Shown here one piece after another: positions 50,930-62,397 of a stretch of DNA of 64,000 nucleotides. Made by a program: the position numbers and the translations under genes. The notes under the pieces were generated by a model. The model saw nothing but the letters and a program-made list of their open reading frames with translations. It was not told the origin of the DNA and did not search any database. Positions within the stretch are counted from its first letter, which is position 1; each line of letters begins with the position of its first letter. Source of the DNA: Poecilobothrus nobilitatus (taxonomy: Eukaryota; Arthropoda; Insecta; Diptera; Dolichopodidae); contig OX352773.1 of NCBI GenBank assembly GCA_947095535.1, forward strand, positions 74,108,591 to 74,172,590, in the 5' to 3' direction.

Positions 50930-51205
50930 GTAGTAAAAAAGACCTAATGTGTCGACAAATTGTTACTATCTATTCATTGCTTAAAATTTGTACATTTAGT
51001 GTAGTAAAAAAAGACCAAATGTGTTACGAATAAATGTTGCTAATGTTCTTGTAACTACATTTTTACGTAACAGTTACTACATATGTGTCTAGTTTACAAA
51101 CATAAACATAGTGTAGAAACGGTGTCGACATGTTTCAACTTTTTTAAAAAATTTTGTGCAGATATGTCTACTTTTGTGACCGAATTGCTACTTGGGGTAA
51201 GAATT
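50930..51205 (+). repeat. GTTACGAA-type repeat cluster, part 2
   Basis: Contains GTGTTACGAATAAATGTT and TTTGTGCAGATATG. A doubled phrase, about AGTGTAGTAAAAAAAGACC, occurs at 50932-50950 and 50999-51018. It ends TTCGTTCCCAGAA, whose reverse complement resembles TTCTGGGAGCAATT at 49183. Confidence 0.4.
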
Positions 51206-51684
51206 CGTTCCCAGAAATTTGATAAAAACTTAAAAAAGTAAAAAACATTTAACAATTTCTAAACATTTTTTAAATCGTTTCCCATAAATTTAATATTTTT
51301 AATATATTTATATTTAAAATTTCAAATCAAATTTTATATATCTAATTATTCACTTTCAAAAATTTGATTTATTAATTATCAAAAATTTTCCCAAAAAAAA
51401 GAAAACCAAAAAATGAAATTGATTATAAACAATTACAAGTTTTTAGTTGAAAAACATTAATATTAAAATTAACTTTATGAATTTAATTAAAAATTTTTTT
51501 ATAATTATATTTTTAATAGAGTGTACAAATTTTTTATAAATAAAATTCAAGTTTTTGTCAATCATTTGGGATTTACAAGTAATGAAAATTTAATTATTTT
51601 TATTTTCGATTTTAAAATACATTTTAATTTTATTTTATTAACATTTTCATTAACAACATTCCAATAACATTAACATAACATTAA

Positions 51685-52953
51685 CAAATTTCCAAAAAAA
51701 TTTTCAAAAAATGTGCTTATTAGTTTCACTCTGTTTCCGTCCGTCCGTCCATCCGTCTGTTTACAAAACTTCTACACCGTTAAAGATAGAGAAAAAACAA
51801 TTTAACCATGGAAAAGTCTCATAAATATATTAATTTTGTGGAACAACTTTTTTATGTAGCCCAGCCATTACAGCCCTATTTTTAAATGTCTCATGCATAT
51901 CTCATGTTCTGCTTAACATTTTTTCAACCTGAAAACGTCATTCGACAAGTATTTTTCTTAACTTTGTACATTTATATCAAAATTATACAATTTTTTTAAA
52001 TTTAGTATTTAAATTTACTGTTATGTGAAAAGCAAATTTAGTATGATTTTTCTACCCTAATAACACCGGCACGCTTTTAAATAGGTATTTGAAATTTGAC
52101 AGACAGGAAAAGACTTTTAGAATTAGTATAAGTTTCCTTAGAAAATTTTTTGCTACCAGCCCTTATTTGAAATTTGTTATTTGTTGAATTGAAAATTTGA
52201 ACTTTGTTATTTGTAAACACCTGTAACTTAGGCACCTGTACACATTTTACGTCGACAAGATATAAAACTTAAAGCTCCAGTAATATATTTTTACGTGTGT
52301 TAAAGGTTTTTTTAATTGTATACGGTTCCAAAGTTACAGCAAAAATGCCCTATTTGCATATGTATATATCTCAGGCTCTGTGTAGTAGTTTTACAATCTA
52401 AAAACACTAGAAGACCGTTATCTCCATAAAGCAATATCAAAATTATGCAATATTTTGTAATTTACTATTTAAATTTACCGTTATGTGAAAACCACATTTT
52501 GCATGAAATTTCTTTTTTCATAACTCCGGCACACCTTTAGATAGAAACCTGAAATTTTTAGACAAGAAAGAACTTTTAGAATTAGTATAAGTTCCTTAAA
52601 AAAAATTTTTTGCGCTACCCCCTGTTTAAGAGCTATTAGGGCTGAAAAATTTAAAATTTTCTATTTTTAGGCACCTGTAACGCTGTACAAATTTTTCTTC
52701 GGTAAGACATAAAAATTAAAACTCCAGTAATATATGTTTACGTGTTAACGGTTTTTCTTAGTTATATAAGGTTCCGGACTTACAGCCCCTCAAAATCCCA
52801 GAAAAGTCCTATTTTCACATTTTTTTTTATTACTAAAAAACTTCTTAAATTTTCAAATTTTTGAGCAAGCCACAATTCTAAACAGTTTGTATTGTCTTTT
52901 GTAAATGTGCGCTTTTAAAAACCAATGGTTTACATTCTTCCTTGTTTAATTTT
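51685..52953 (+). repeat. Dispersed repeat family A, dimeric copy
   Basis: Starts AAAATGTGCTTATTAGTTTC with a CCGTCCGTCCGTCC tract and ACACCGTTAAAGATAGAG, and ends GTGCGCTTTTAAAAACC plus TTTACATTC. An internal module is present twice about 461 bp apart: TTATGTGAAAA phrases at about 52019 and 52480, each followed by 'TTTTAGAATTAGTATAAGT'. The copy at 62599 has the same organisation. Non-coding. Confidence 0.85.
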
Positions 52954-53560
52954 AATTCTAATTGCAAAATTTAAATTAAATTCAAACAAAGAAACCAGTA
53001 GAAAACAAATTATAGAGATAAAGTAATTAATACTTTTCAAATTTTATTAGTTATAAGTTTGAAAATTTTTCTTAATGAAAATTCTCAATAAACCACAAAT
53101 ATAAGTGTACAATGTACATATATATATATAACATCTATTTCTATTTTGAAATAAATTCTCTAAATTTATAACATTTCTAATATAATTATAATAAAACATA
53201 AAGTACCTACAGATATGTATCTACAGATTATTATATTGTCTAAGATACAAACTGAGTTTCTTTTCTTATATTTATACATAAGTATATGTTAAAATTTAAT
53301 TAGAAAAGTTTATGAAATTGTTTTAATATCAATCAATCATAATTAAAAGATAAACTAAAATTTCCTTATATTTATAATAAAATAAAATTATTATTATTTA
53401 ATTTATTTAGTATTGAATTGTTTTTAATACAAAAACCAAATAATAACCTTAAAATGTTTTGTGAACTTATTAATATTATTAAACTTATTAATTTAAAAAA
53501 TTTATAAAGATCGAAAATTTCTAAAATATTTAATAATATTTTTTCTTTTATTTTCAACTA

Positions 53561-53628
53561 CTATAAGGAGCATAGGCCATTCATCCATAAGTCATTTATT
53601 TTTCATATTCGGCTAAGTTTAGATTAAT
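53561..53628 (+). repeat. Repeat family F, short copy
   Basis: CTATAAGGAGCATAGG, AAGTCATTTATTTTTCATAT and GGCTAAGTTTAGATT match the first block of family F. Confidence 0.5.
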
Positions 53629-53657
53629 TTTAATTAATTTAGACTCATTAGATTAAT

Positions 53658-54345
53658 GCCTAAATATTTTATGCTTTTTATGTTATATAAAGAAATATCT
53701 CAAAATTTAGACATTATGATGACTAGAAATAATATTTTACTTTTCGATGCGGAAATAAAGCCGAAATCACAAAATTTTCCAAAGTGGCCTTTTTATCGTT
53801 TTGAAAGGAATATAAAGAAGAAATTGAAAAGGAAGATCGAATTTTATTTTTATAATAAAAAAAAAGAATTTCTGAAATTCTGTTCTGAAATTTTAATTTA
53901 AGTATGATAAAATCAAAATATACAAGTAAAATAATATGTTTGATATGAAACACCGACATTTTTAATCCCTGTTTTTCGAAATCTTGCTTCACATCATCAT
54001 CAAAATCCCATAAAAACAAAATCCCACAAAATAAATTATTGTACCCTTATTTTGTAAACAATTCAAAAATCCTTCCTAATAATTTTTCGTAGACACCTAT
54101 TTAAACAACAAATCATTTCAAATAAAATAAATAAGGCCGAATCGGAAACAAAAAATTATTAGGAGTGATTTTTGAATTATGTCACAAAATCAGAGTTCAC
54201 TAATTTATTTAACGCGATTTCCGAACACCATTTAATAATTTAGTTCTTAAATATTTTATGCTTTTTATGTTTATAAAGATATGTCCGCAATATAGAAGTA
54301 GAAATAAATGCGAAATCGTGAATTTGTCAAATTCGACCTTACGAT
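53658..54345 (+). repeat. Direct repeat pair, about 100-130 bp units
   Basis: Unit 1 (53658-53790) and unit 2 (54246-54345) share TAAATATTTTATGCTTTTTA, TTATATAAAGA/TTATAAAGA, TAGAAATAA, TGCGGAAATAAAG/TGCGAAATCG and AAAATTTTC/AATTTGTCAAATTC. Between them lies an inverted pair of E motifs. The open frames across unit 1 (53656-53901 +, 53723-54019 -) are not kept in unit 2. Confidence 0.55.
54060..54213. repeat. Inverted pair of E motifs
   Basis: TTCAAAAATCCTTCCTAATA (54062-54081) pairs with TATTAGGAGTGATTTTTGAA (about 54158-54177). The right arm continues TGTCACAAAATCAGAGTTCA like the other E copies. The inverted spacing resembles a small MITE. Confidence 0.6.
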
Positions 54346-54349
54346 TTCA

Positions 54350-54930
54350 CAAAGAAAACAAAATCGAATAGTTCTTATTTCTGTTTTCCAAATATTTCGT
54401 TTTTGATATTCACAACAGGATCAGCGGTATATGAAGGATTTTTTTCTGTTAAAAATATTTAGCAGAAGTTTTAGAGTTTTTTGCGGGAATGATTTCAGGT
54501 ATTTTTACAGTTTAGAAGACATTATTTGCGGTCACCGAAATTGTGGTTAAGGCGGTGACTTTTCAATCGAAAAGTTTAAAGTTCTTAACATCGCTTAATC
54601 AACCAGTATATTAGTAATCAAAGTTATATTACTTATATTGTTTAATCAAAAAAGGAAGATCGCGTTTAGTGGGTTAAAATTGTACATCAACAGAGCTCGT
54701 GCTCGCTCCATTCCTCTATAATATCTTTCGATGTTTCCCACCTATCCACGTAAAAAATTGGCTCAAACCTAAGCAATACTAGTAATTTATATCACAATAG
54801 CAGGCGACTTATACTCGTAATATAAAAAATAAATAGTCGTTATCAAAAGTTGTAAATATAAAATATATAAAATAAATAATTCTTGTATCACATAAAAGAT
54901 GTCACATAAATATAATATTTGTATTTCATA
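54350..54930. other. Unassigned, slightly G+C-richer stretch
   Basis: Patches 54500-54620 and 54660-54770 are richer in G+C than average but match nothing I can name. Confidence 0.35.
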
Positions 54931-54931
54931 A

Positions 54932-54980
54932 TTTTGTACAATAGTGACAGCACAGTAATTAAGTGCTTACTGAAAAAACT
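54932..54980 (-). repeat. Repeat family F, short fragment
   Basis: TTTTGTACAATAGTGACAGC resembles TCTTGTACAATAGTTACAGT of the 24.6-kb copy. Confidence 0.4.
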
Positions 54981-55944
54981 CAATATATGAAAATTTAGCA
55001 GAATTAGACAGCTTTGCAAAAGGTATCGTAGAAGTCATATAATACTCTTCAAATTAAAAAAAAACAAAACAATTTTAGATTAATTTGAAATGAATTGTTA
55101 GAAGGTTATGTTAACGTAAATTGACTTGAAAAATGTCTGTTAAATTTAAATTAATTTGTTTAAACTGTAACTTTTCAAGAAAATCAAAAAAACTGCAAAT
55201 TTTCTTTAAGTTCTTTTAGTTAAGAAAAAAACTGTTCTTTAAAATTTAATTACATTCATGTCGAAAAGTATTAAAAATTAATTGAAAATAACGAGCTGTT
55301 TATTTTTCGATGAAATTTACTATGGTACCCACTTTTGTTGTTTTTTTCTTTTATAAAAGAAAAATAGAAAATTCAAAGATTAATAACAATAGATTGTGGA
55401 GTTGGAAAGAAAAAATAATATTTTCCACTAGAGTCATATAATATATTAGGATAAACCTATTTAAATTGCTAAATTGCTTTTGTTGTTTCTTTTTGTTTTC
55501 AATTTAAAATTTTTTTTTTTATAAACTGTTTATCCCTGTAGTCTTGTTAAGTCATATTTTAACTTTGTAATTTATATTTTATTAAAAATACAATAATAAT
55601 AAATTAAAAGTTAAAAGAAGAATGAATGACTTTATAACAATAAAAAACTTAATGCTTTTGACATTTACTTAAAATTATATTTCTTTCATTATTTTTAAGT
55701 GTTTAAAGGATTGTAATAAACCAAATATATGGTTTATATAGTAAATATTATAATAAAAAAATGGAAAAAAAAAAAAAATTTATTAATATGTACTTAGTAA
55801 TTAATTTTCTTAATTTTTTTTTATTATTAAAATTAAAACAAAAAGAAAAAAAAAAGCAGGGAAAGAGTTTAAAAGCTAATAAAGTCATAATATGAATCAT
55901 ATTAAAGATTATGAGTTAAATGAAATTTTTTTTTTCTTGCTAAT

Positions 55945-56122
55945 CCTAAGAGGAGTATAGGGTATCCACTAAATCATTTATTATTCATACAGTTGACTAA
56001 GCTTCAGTTTCGTGAATCATTAATTTCACTAAGCCATTGATTACTCGGCTGTAGCTATTGTACAAGAAAGACGTTTCTTTTTTTATTTCTACACCATCTA
56101 TTATCTTATACAAGAATTATGG
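55945..56122 (+). repeat. Repeat family F, copy 3
   Basis: Carries CTAAGAGGAGTATAGGG, AAATCATTTATTATTCATA, GACTAAGCTTCAGTTTC, GATTACTCGGCTGTAGC, CTATTGTACAAGA and TTTCTACACCATCT in the same order as the reverse complement of 24576-24968, but without the 130-bp interval. The - strand keeps the DGVEIKK...LYNSYS...ETEA reading frame. Confidence 0.65.
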
Positions 56123-56285
56123 TTTATTATATAGCTATTACAATATGTTATTAATTATAATTTATAGGACATATATTTAGTTATTTTTAATTTAATTATA
56201 TTGTACTACTTTTTATTAATTTATATGACCCAGCCGGGGGTTCAACCCAAGACCTTTCGTATGAAAGGCCAGATTGGCTGGAGGA
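56120..56285 (-). mobile_element. tRNA-derived SINE head with A/T-rich tail
   Basis: On the - strand: an A-box-like CAGCCAATCTGGCC, TACGAAAGGTC, then a strong B box GGGTTGAACCCCC and GGCTGGGTCATA, followed by an A/T-rich tail. The region between the boxes is too short for a tRNA gene, so it is a SINE or decayed tRNA relic of a third type. Confidence 0.55.
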
Positions 56286-56299
56286 AATGAAATTTAAGA

Positions 56300-57530
56300 A
56301 TATTTTATTTTTCGAGTAACCTCTTCATGCTCGATAATTATTTTAAAAGGCTCATGCATTACTGCTCAGAACAGTATGCATTTTGAGATAATTTCATTAG
56401 ACCGATACATTCATAAAAAGTTAGAGCATATAGGCTGAGAAACAAAAATAATATGTGTATAAAAGAGGTAAAATTAAAAAAATATCCATAAATATCCATG
56501 AAATTTACCATAAATATCTACGAAAATAACATGTTTTCTGAATATAAATATAAACATTAATAAATTAGGTTATCTACAGTTTTAAATGTCAAAATCTTAC
56601 ACAATAACAGAATATTTTTTCTTTCTCTATGCTATTTTATTGGTATACTATCTTTTTCTAAAGTTGCAATAATATCCACGAAATGAAAATTCTCATGAAA
56701 ATTATTCATTACTATGCAAGAAAAATCTCCAAAATAAAAAAAAAGAATAACTCCGGAAAAATTTTTTCAAAATTTAGTCTTTTTATGGTTTTATTTCATT
56801 TTTAGAATATACCAAATAGTTATTTGAGAAAACATCTATAGGTTCTATATATTCAGTATTTTAAATAGGTATCAGAAAATCTAATTTTCATTACATATTT
56901 TAATCTATATATATTGACTAGTAAAACATCAAGAGATATGTGATGGTCTTCCCATTTGTTTTCTTATTTATATTCTCAGATATGTTTAGTTTAGAATGTA
57001 ATAATATTATCAGTTTACCCAATTTATTTTGATCCAAATATTTTTATAAATTTAAATTTTAAATTTTCGATCTTATTTTCTTTTCTGCAACTCTGCAAAA
57101 TTTGTTTTTTTTGCCGTTGCGGACTAATTTAATTGCCTACGAAGTTATTTCACATTAATTTTCCTGATGTTTTTTTTTACTATAAAATTTATTTGTATCT
57201 ACATACTTCTGAAAGGCTTAAAAAATGTGGAAAATCTTTTAGTAGTAATTTCAATAAATTTTCTTATCTAAATATGATTTTATTACTCATATAGGATATA
57301 TTAAATTTTTACCCTAGGAGTACATTTAAAATTAATTTTCTTTATTTTTTTTTTTATTTATTACATACATTTACAATTTTCAAAAAACAATATTTATACA
57401 TAAATGTATTATGTATATGGATATGTATATAATTAATTTATAAAAATAAAATAAAAGATGAAAAAAAAAAAATTAAATGACCGCCAAAGAAACATGAAAT
57501 TATACGTAATTTTTCTATTATTTTTAGCGC
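56300..57530. other. A/T-rich stretch
   Basis: No supported gene or structured repeat. Confidence 0.5.
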
Positions 57531-57534
57531 ATTA

Positions 57535-58060
57535 TCAAGAGATATTAAAAACAAAATATGCTTATAGATTTAACTCTGTCTGTCTGTCTGTCTGTTGAGA
57601 CAACTTCAATACCGTTTAAAATAGAGCAATGAAATTTTAAACAAATTTTAATTGATCCACATTTTGAACACCTTTCGTCAGAGCCTTGGCAGATGTTTAC
57701 AAATTAAATAAATAGTTAGATAAACTTTATATATTTTCCTATTTAAGAGCTGTTAGAGGTAAAAAAATTGAATATTAGCTATTTTTAAATACTTGTCCAA
57801 AATATCAATGAAAATTTGCCGTAAGTAAAGCATAAAAATTAAAGCTACAATTTTACATTTTTATTAAATATTGTGTTCACATCTTAATTATCTAGGATTT
57901 AAAACTGTAGAAAGAGTTCTTTGATTTTTCATAATTTGTTCTTATATAAAAAATTCTAAAAAAAATTATCAAATTTTGATGCAAAAATAGTCATAATTTT
58001 AAAATACTTCATATGCTCTTTGAAAACCTTAGTATGTAAAATACCTTGTTCTTTATTTTT
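57535..58060 (+). repeat. Dispersed repeat family A, diverged copy with perfect GTCT tract
   Basis: Starts AAAATATGCTTATAGATTTA, then a pure CTGTCTGTCTGTCTGTCTGT tract (57576-57595). It continues with TTCAATACCGTTTAAAATAG, AAAAATTAAAGCTAC, CAAATTTTGATGC and the end ATACCTTGTTC. Confidence 0.7.
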
Positions 58061-58419
58061 TTGTATTTTGTAATTGAAATTCAATGAAATTATTTACTCA
58101 CCATATAATTAAGGTTTTTTTTTCTTTTTTTTTTTTAATAATTCTGATGCAATTTCTTTATCCTTCAAAATATTTTCTTTTTTTACTTGATTTTTAGCGA
58201 ACATTTGAAGATAAAAACAAATTTTTCTATGGCATTTATATATTATTGAATGAACCAGTCACTGTCGACATTTCTGAGAAATAAATGCCTTGCCTGAAAA
58301 ATTCTGAAAAATAAGATTTTATCAATTAAAAATTTTAATATTTTTCGATTCTTGTGTTTTCCTGTACTTATACAGCCGTATATGTTATATTTGCAATTAA
58401 AGTAGTAAAAATACTAAAG

Positions 58420-58830
58420 ATTGGCTCCTTTTAATATCGGTTTTGGGAGTTGTGTGTGAGGTACCCAAACAACTACTCCAATTCATCTCAAATTTTAGGG
58501 ATATCAGGGATTCAGGAAAACACACCCTCGTACAAAATTTTAAGTTTCTATCTTTATTAATTTCGAAGATATGCGTATTCGGTTTTGGGAGTTGTATGAG
58601 AGGTACTCGATCCCCGTCTTACTTTAGTCGTTGTTAACCTACAGTATAAATTTCATCAAGATAGCAACATTAGTTTTTGAATTATCGTGCGTACTGACGG
58701 ACGGATGGACGGACATCGCTAAATCCCATATATATTCCTGATGCAGAATATATGTTCATGTCCATATCTAACTCGCTTCCTTTTGGTGGTTACAAAACTT
58801 ATACTTATACTTTAGGTGTAGGGTATAAAA
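58420..58830 (+). mobile_element. GRAC-tract element C, related in plan to family B
   Basis: The phrase CGGTTTTGGGAGTTGT occurs twice (about 58438 and 58580). The second is followed by GAATTATCGTGCG, a GACGGACGGATGGACGGACA tract, CGCTAAATCCC and, at the end, GGTGTAGGGTATAAA. Tract, 'CTAAATC' phrase and GGGTATAA end are arranged as in family B and in dipteran mini-me/DINE-like repeats (known pattern; assignment inferred). The 64-codon frame 58443-58637 crosses the internal duplication and is not a gene. Confidence 0.65.
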
Positions 58831-58839
58831 AGTTTTCAT

Positions 58840-60860
58840 TTTTAGAAACTTTAAATTTTTTTTTTGATATATAAATTTATTTTTTATTTTTTAATTACGT
58901 ATAGAGTTCATGTGTAGCCTAATTTTATTTTAATTAAATATTCAATCATCTTACAATTATACACAAATATAAATATATTTAAAAATATAACAAAGTATTT
59001 TATATTAATATATTTAAACTTATTTTGGTTTACGAAATTATTAATATTATATATGTATGTATGTATGTTATGTATGACAATTTTCTTTTTATTTCTGTTG
59101 TCATTTATTCTTCAATATAAAAAGTGTCGTTTACAACACATTATTATACAAATTCTTAAAATAAAAATATGAAAAAAAATTTTTTAAATATCATCAAAAT
59201 TAAAAAGAACAAATATAATAAAAATTTAAAATCTATTCTTAGATTTATATATTGTGTATCAGAAACACTAAAGCACAAAGTAAAATTTTTATTTTTTAAA
59301 AATTTTAAAAATTTAAAAAATTTTTTTAAAAAAACCAACAAAAAAAAAATATCGTATTGCTGTTAATAAAATTTACGAATGATTTTTGTTTTTGCAGATT
59401 TTCCCTAAAAATTGTAGATTTATATACATTTTATCTGTCATTTGCCTGTTGTTAAATATGTGGGCTATATTGGTCAAAAAAGAACTGTAGATTTTTTTCT
59501 TAGATTTATTAAAAACAACAAAATATATATATACATGTTAAAAATTAAAATTTAAAAACCCCTTTGAAGTACCGCTTTGAAGTACATATTAAATTGCGAA
59601 TATAATAATATATTATTGTATTTATTTCTTTTTATTTTGACTTTTTATTTTAAATAAGAAAGAGCAATTTAGAGGGTTTTATATATGTATATATATTTTT
59701 ACCATTTATTATCATTGTTTGTTTATGTTTGTTTTTTTGTTTACTGGCACTAAGAAACAATTTTTTGTCAATTTTGAGTATATATTTTATTTTTTAAGAT
59801 ACTTTTCAACCCAGATGTTATCTTATTTGTTTTTAATATTTATTTCACCCGTCGCAGCTGTCAAGAAAGATTTTTAAATGCTAATATCAAATCATATTAA
59901 AGAGAACCGCATATAAAAGAGTATTTAGATGAATTAGTTTTACAATATTATCTTCTTTATCTTGATCTAGACTTCTGTTTTGAAAATAATATCAATTTTA
60001 ATAATTTTAAAAATTTAGATTGTTACCATCATTGTCAGAATTGATCGAAAATAAAACTCTTCGACTTTGGTAATCACTTTTTGAAATAGCTATAGGAAGC
60101 TACAAATTTCAACATGAAAGCCACTCAGAATCATGGGACATAATCAATGGAAGAAAAAGCTTTGAATTAAATCCTTATGCATTTTTACGTTCGATGCAAA
60201 ACTGTCAGAAGTTTAGCATCTAAAATACCCTATAGCATCTTTACAAAAACTCAACATTGTATGCTCGTAAAGTGATTAAGTGATTATTACTTTAATCATT
60301 TCTAATATTTGAATGTCCGGAAATGCTATTAAATAAAAGTTTTTCTTTCAAGTTTTTAAATTTTCTAATGCATACATAACGAAATTAACAATTAACCTAA
60401 CAATGCCATTGATTCCATTAATAAAGAACTCGAGAACTTTGTAATAATAATGCAATCATAGTAGTCTAAAATAATTTAAAATAGGACAATGATAAGAAAA
60501 CATTTTTTTTTCTTTTTTTGAGAGATTTCCATTTGATTCCGGGCAAGTCGTTCGAATTCACTGTATGGATCAGTAATAAATACACCTACAATTCATAATT
60601 TTGAACTTTATCATTTTATTCTCTTATTTAATTGTTTACGTGGTTTTATTTGTATTATATTTGCATCCAGTACCTTGTGAATAACTATGCAGGTTTTAAG
60701 ACTTTGTTGAATACTAAGATGTTATACAGTTTTCAATATAATATTATAGAGAAAATTTAATCTTTTATAACATTGGAAAATGTGTACAATATCTCTTGAA
60801 GTCTCATGCTCTTCAAATATTTCATCTAATTTAATTTAAAAAAAAAAATTTTTTTAAGTG
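58840..60860. other. A/T-rich stretch
   Basis: Includes an ATGT microsatellite near 59052-59076 and overlapping Lys/Phe-rich open frames at 59156-59366 that reflect A/T homopolymers. The 60040-60260 patch is slightly G+C-richer but unassigned. Confidence 0.45.
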
Positions 60861-60867
60861 CATTTCT

Positions 60868-61014
60868 CTGCCACATAAATGTGAACAGGAAATTACACAG
60901 CCTTTCCTTTTCAGGCGTGGCTGTAAATATTGTAAGGGGAAATCCCTCGGTGTTTTCACTCCCTCTGTGTTTTCAGCGTATTTTATACGCTCTTATCCAC
61001 TAGGCCACTGCGGC
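60868..61014 (-). mobile_element. tRNA-derived SINE, second family, copy 2 (B box deleted)
   Basis: On the - strand: A box AGTGGCCTAGTGGATAA, then AATATTTACAGCCACGCC, GAAAAGGAAAGGCTGTG and GAGAAATGCAC as in the copy at 40792. The stretch that holds the B box in the other copy is replaced by a shorter, different sequence, so this copy lacks an intact Pol III promoter. Possible A/T-rich flanking duplication (AATTTAA-like). Confidence 0.75.
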
Positions 61015-61305
61015 CCCAAATTAAATTTAAATTGTAATAAAAAGTTAAATTTAAATTTTTTTAAATATTAAATGTGATATGCAATGGTTTTTCTTTATAT
61101 AGGGCTTGTTTTAAATTAAATTAGTTAAAATTTTTATAACTTTTATATATGTAATTAAATAATAGCTAAGAAAAAATGTTTGCATTATATATATGAGTAG
61201 TTGTCGAGAATTACAGGTTAGCCATTAGAACGATTAAAAAAAAAATCGAAATTATCTATTAGTGGTATTATGGAAAAGTTTAAGTACCTATTATAAACTC
61301 TAATG

Positions 61306-61580
61306 AATACAGTCAAATGACATACAGTCAAATGAAATACAGTCAAATGACATACAGCCAAATGACATACAGTCAAATGGAATACAGTCAAATGATATAC
61401 AGTCAAATAACATACAGTCAAATTACATACAGTGAAATGGAATACAGTCAAATGACATACAGTCAAATGACATACAGTTAAATGACATACAGTCAAATGA
61501 CATATAGTCAAATGAAATACAGTCAAATGGCATACAGTGAAATAAAATACTGTCAAATGAAATATAGTCAAATGGCATAC
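61306..61580. repeat. 15-bp minisatellite, 18 units
   Basis: Eighteen units of about CATACAGTCAAATGA plus a partial unit. Variation is mostly at the first base (C or A) and the last two bases (GA, GG, AA, TA). Because 15 is a multiple of three and the unit has no - strand stop, it creates a spurious 127-codon frame (HLTVC/HLTVF pentapeptides) at 61218-61601 (-). No leader or spacer structure, so it is not a CRISPR. Confidence 0.95.
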
Positions 61581-61599
61581 AATCTTGTGATTATAACCC

Positions 61600-62270
61600 A
61601 TTTTTCATGAAATTTGGGACATATAAATAATTTCTATTAATCAATTCAAATCAATTACAAAAAAATAATTACATTTTGCGTATAACTTCAAAATGTCAAA
61701 TAGACGCTTAACTATATAATACATATTATTATTATTTAAATTTTAAAATATTACTAATTTTTTTCGTATTTAATTTACATTTCAAATAACAATAAATGCT
61801 TAAAATATTTATGATAAAAAAAAAAAAAGTAAATAAAACTTTATACTTAATATGTTTATTTTTATTTTGAAAATTTAAAAAAATATAAGTAAAATATATT
61901 TATGGTATAATTTTTACTGTAAAATGTTTATTACAAATTAAACAAAAGAAATACGAGTATATAAATACTTTTAATGATTATAAGTTTATAGCAATTTAAG
62001 CTCTGTAGTAATAATTTTAAAAAAAAATAAAACAAAAAGGTAAATAAAAACATAAAAGAAAATATATGAGTGTATGCAAAACATTTATTTAATTTTATTA
62101 TATATTAAGTATATAATATGTATATTAACCAAATAAATTAAATTAAATAAGTTCATTCAATATTTGCATAAAGTTTTGCCTGTCTATTTATTATATTCTA
62201 TTATACTTTTCGTTTTTTCATTATAAGAATTTTACTGTTACTAAAAATAATTCACGGTAGCCTAACTATA
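61600..62270. other. A/T-rich spacer
   Basis: Nothing supported. Confidence 0.5.
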
Positions 62271-62273
62271 AAG

Positions 62274-62298
62274 AACCTAACCTAAACCTAACCTAAAA
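62274..62298 (-). repeat. Short TTAGG-like run
   Basis: Four CCTAA units with one inserted A (AACCTAACCTAAACCTAACC). It is too short to be a telomere array. Confidence 0.45.
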
Positions 62299-62397
62299 TA
62301 AATATTAATTTAGCAAAAAAAAAAAGGATTTTTTATATGCAAAAATCTTTAGAAAAAAAATTTTAAGTCAATTTAAAACTGGAAAAATTTTTCATAA

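Noticed and set aside
53656..54019. Overlapping 81- and 98-codon frames as genes
   Set aside because: They overlap on opposite strands, have A/T-driven composition, and are not kept in the duplicated unit at 54246-54345.
56222..56285. tRNA gene on the - strand
   Set aside because: The B box is excellent but the D-arm to anticodon region is too short and there is no acceptor stem.
58443..58637. 64-codon frame as a gene
   Set aside because: It spans the internal duplication of a GRAC-tract repeat element.
61306..61580. CRISPR array
   Set aside because: Units are 15 bp, contiguous and without unique spacers.
61218..61601. 127-codon - strand frame with HLTV pentapeptide repeats as a gene
   Set aside because: It is the direct consequence of a stop-free 15-bp tandem repeat. 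It has no plausible start context and no non-repeat domain.
62274..62298. Telomeric (TTAGG)n array
   Set aside because: Only four imperfect units, internal to ordinary A/T-rich sequence.
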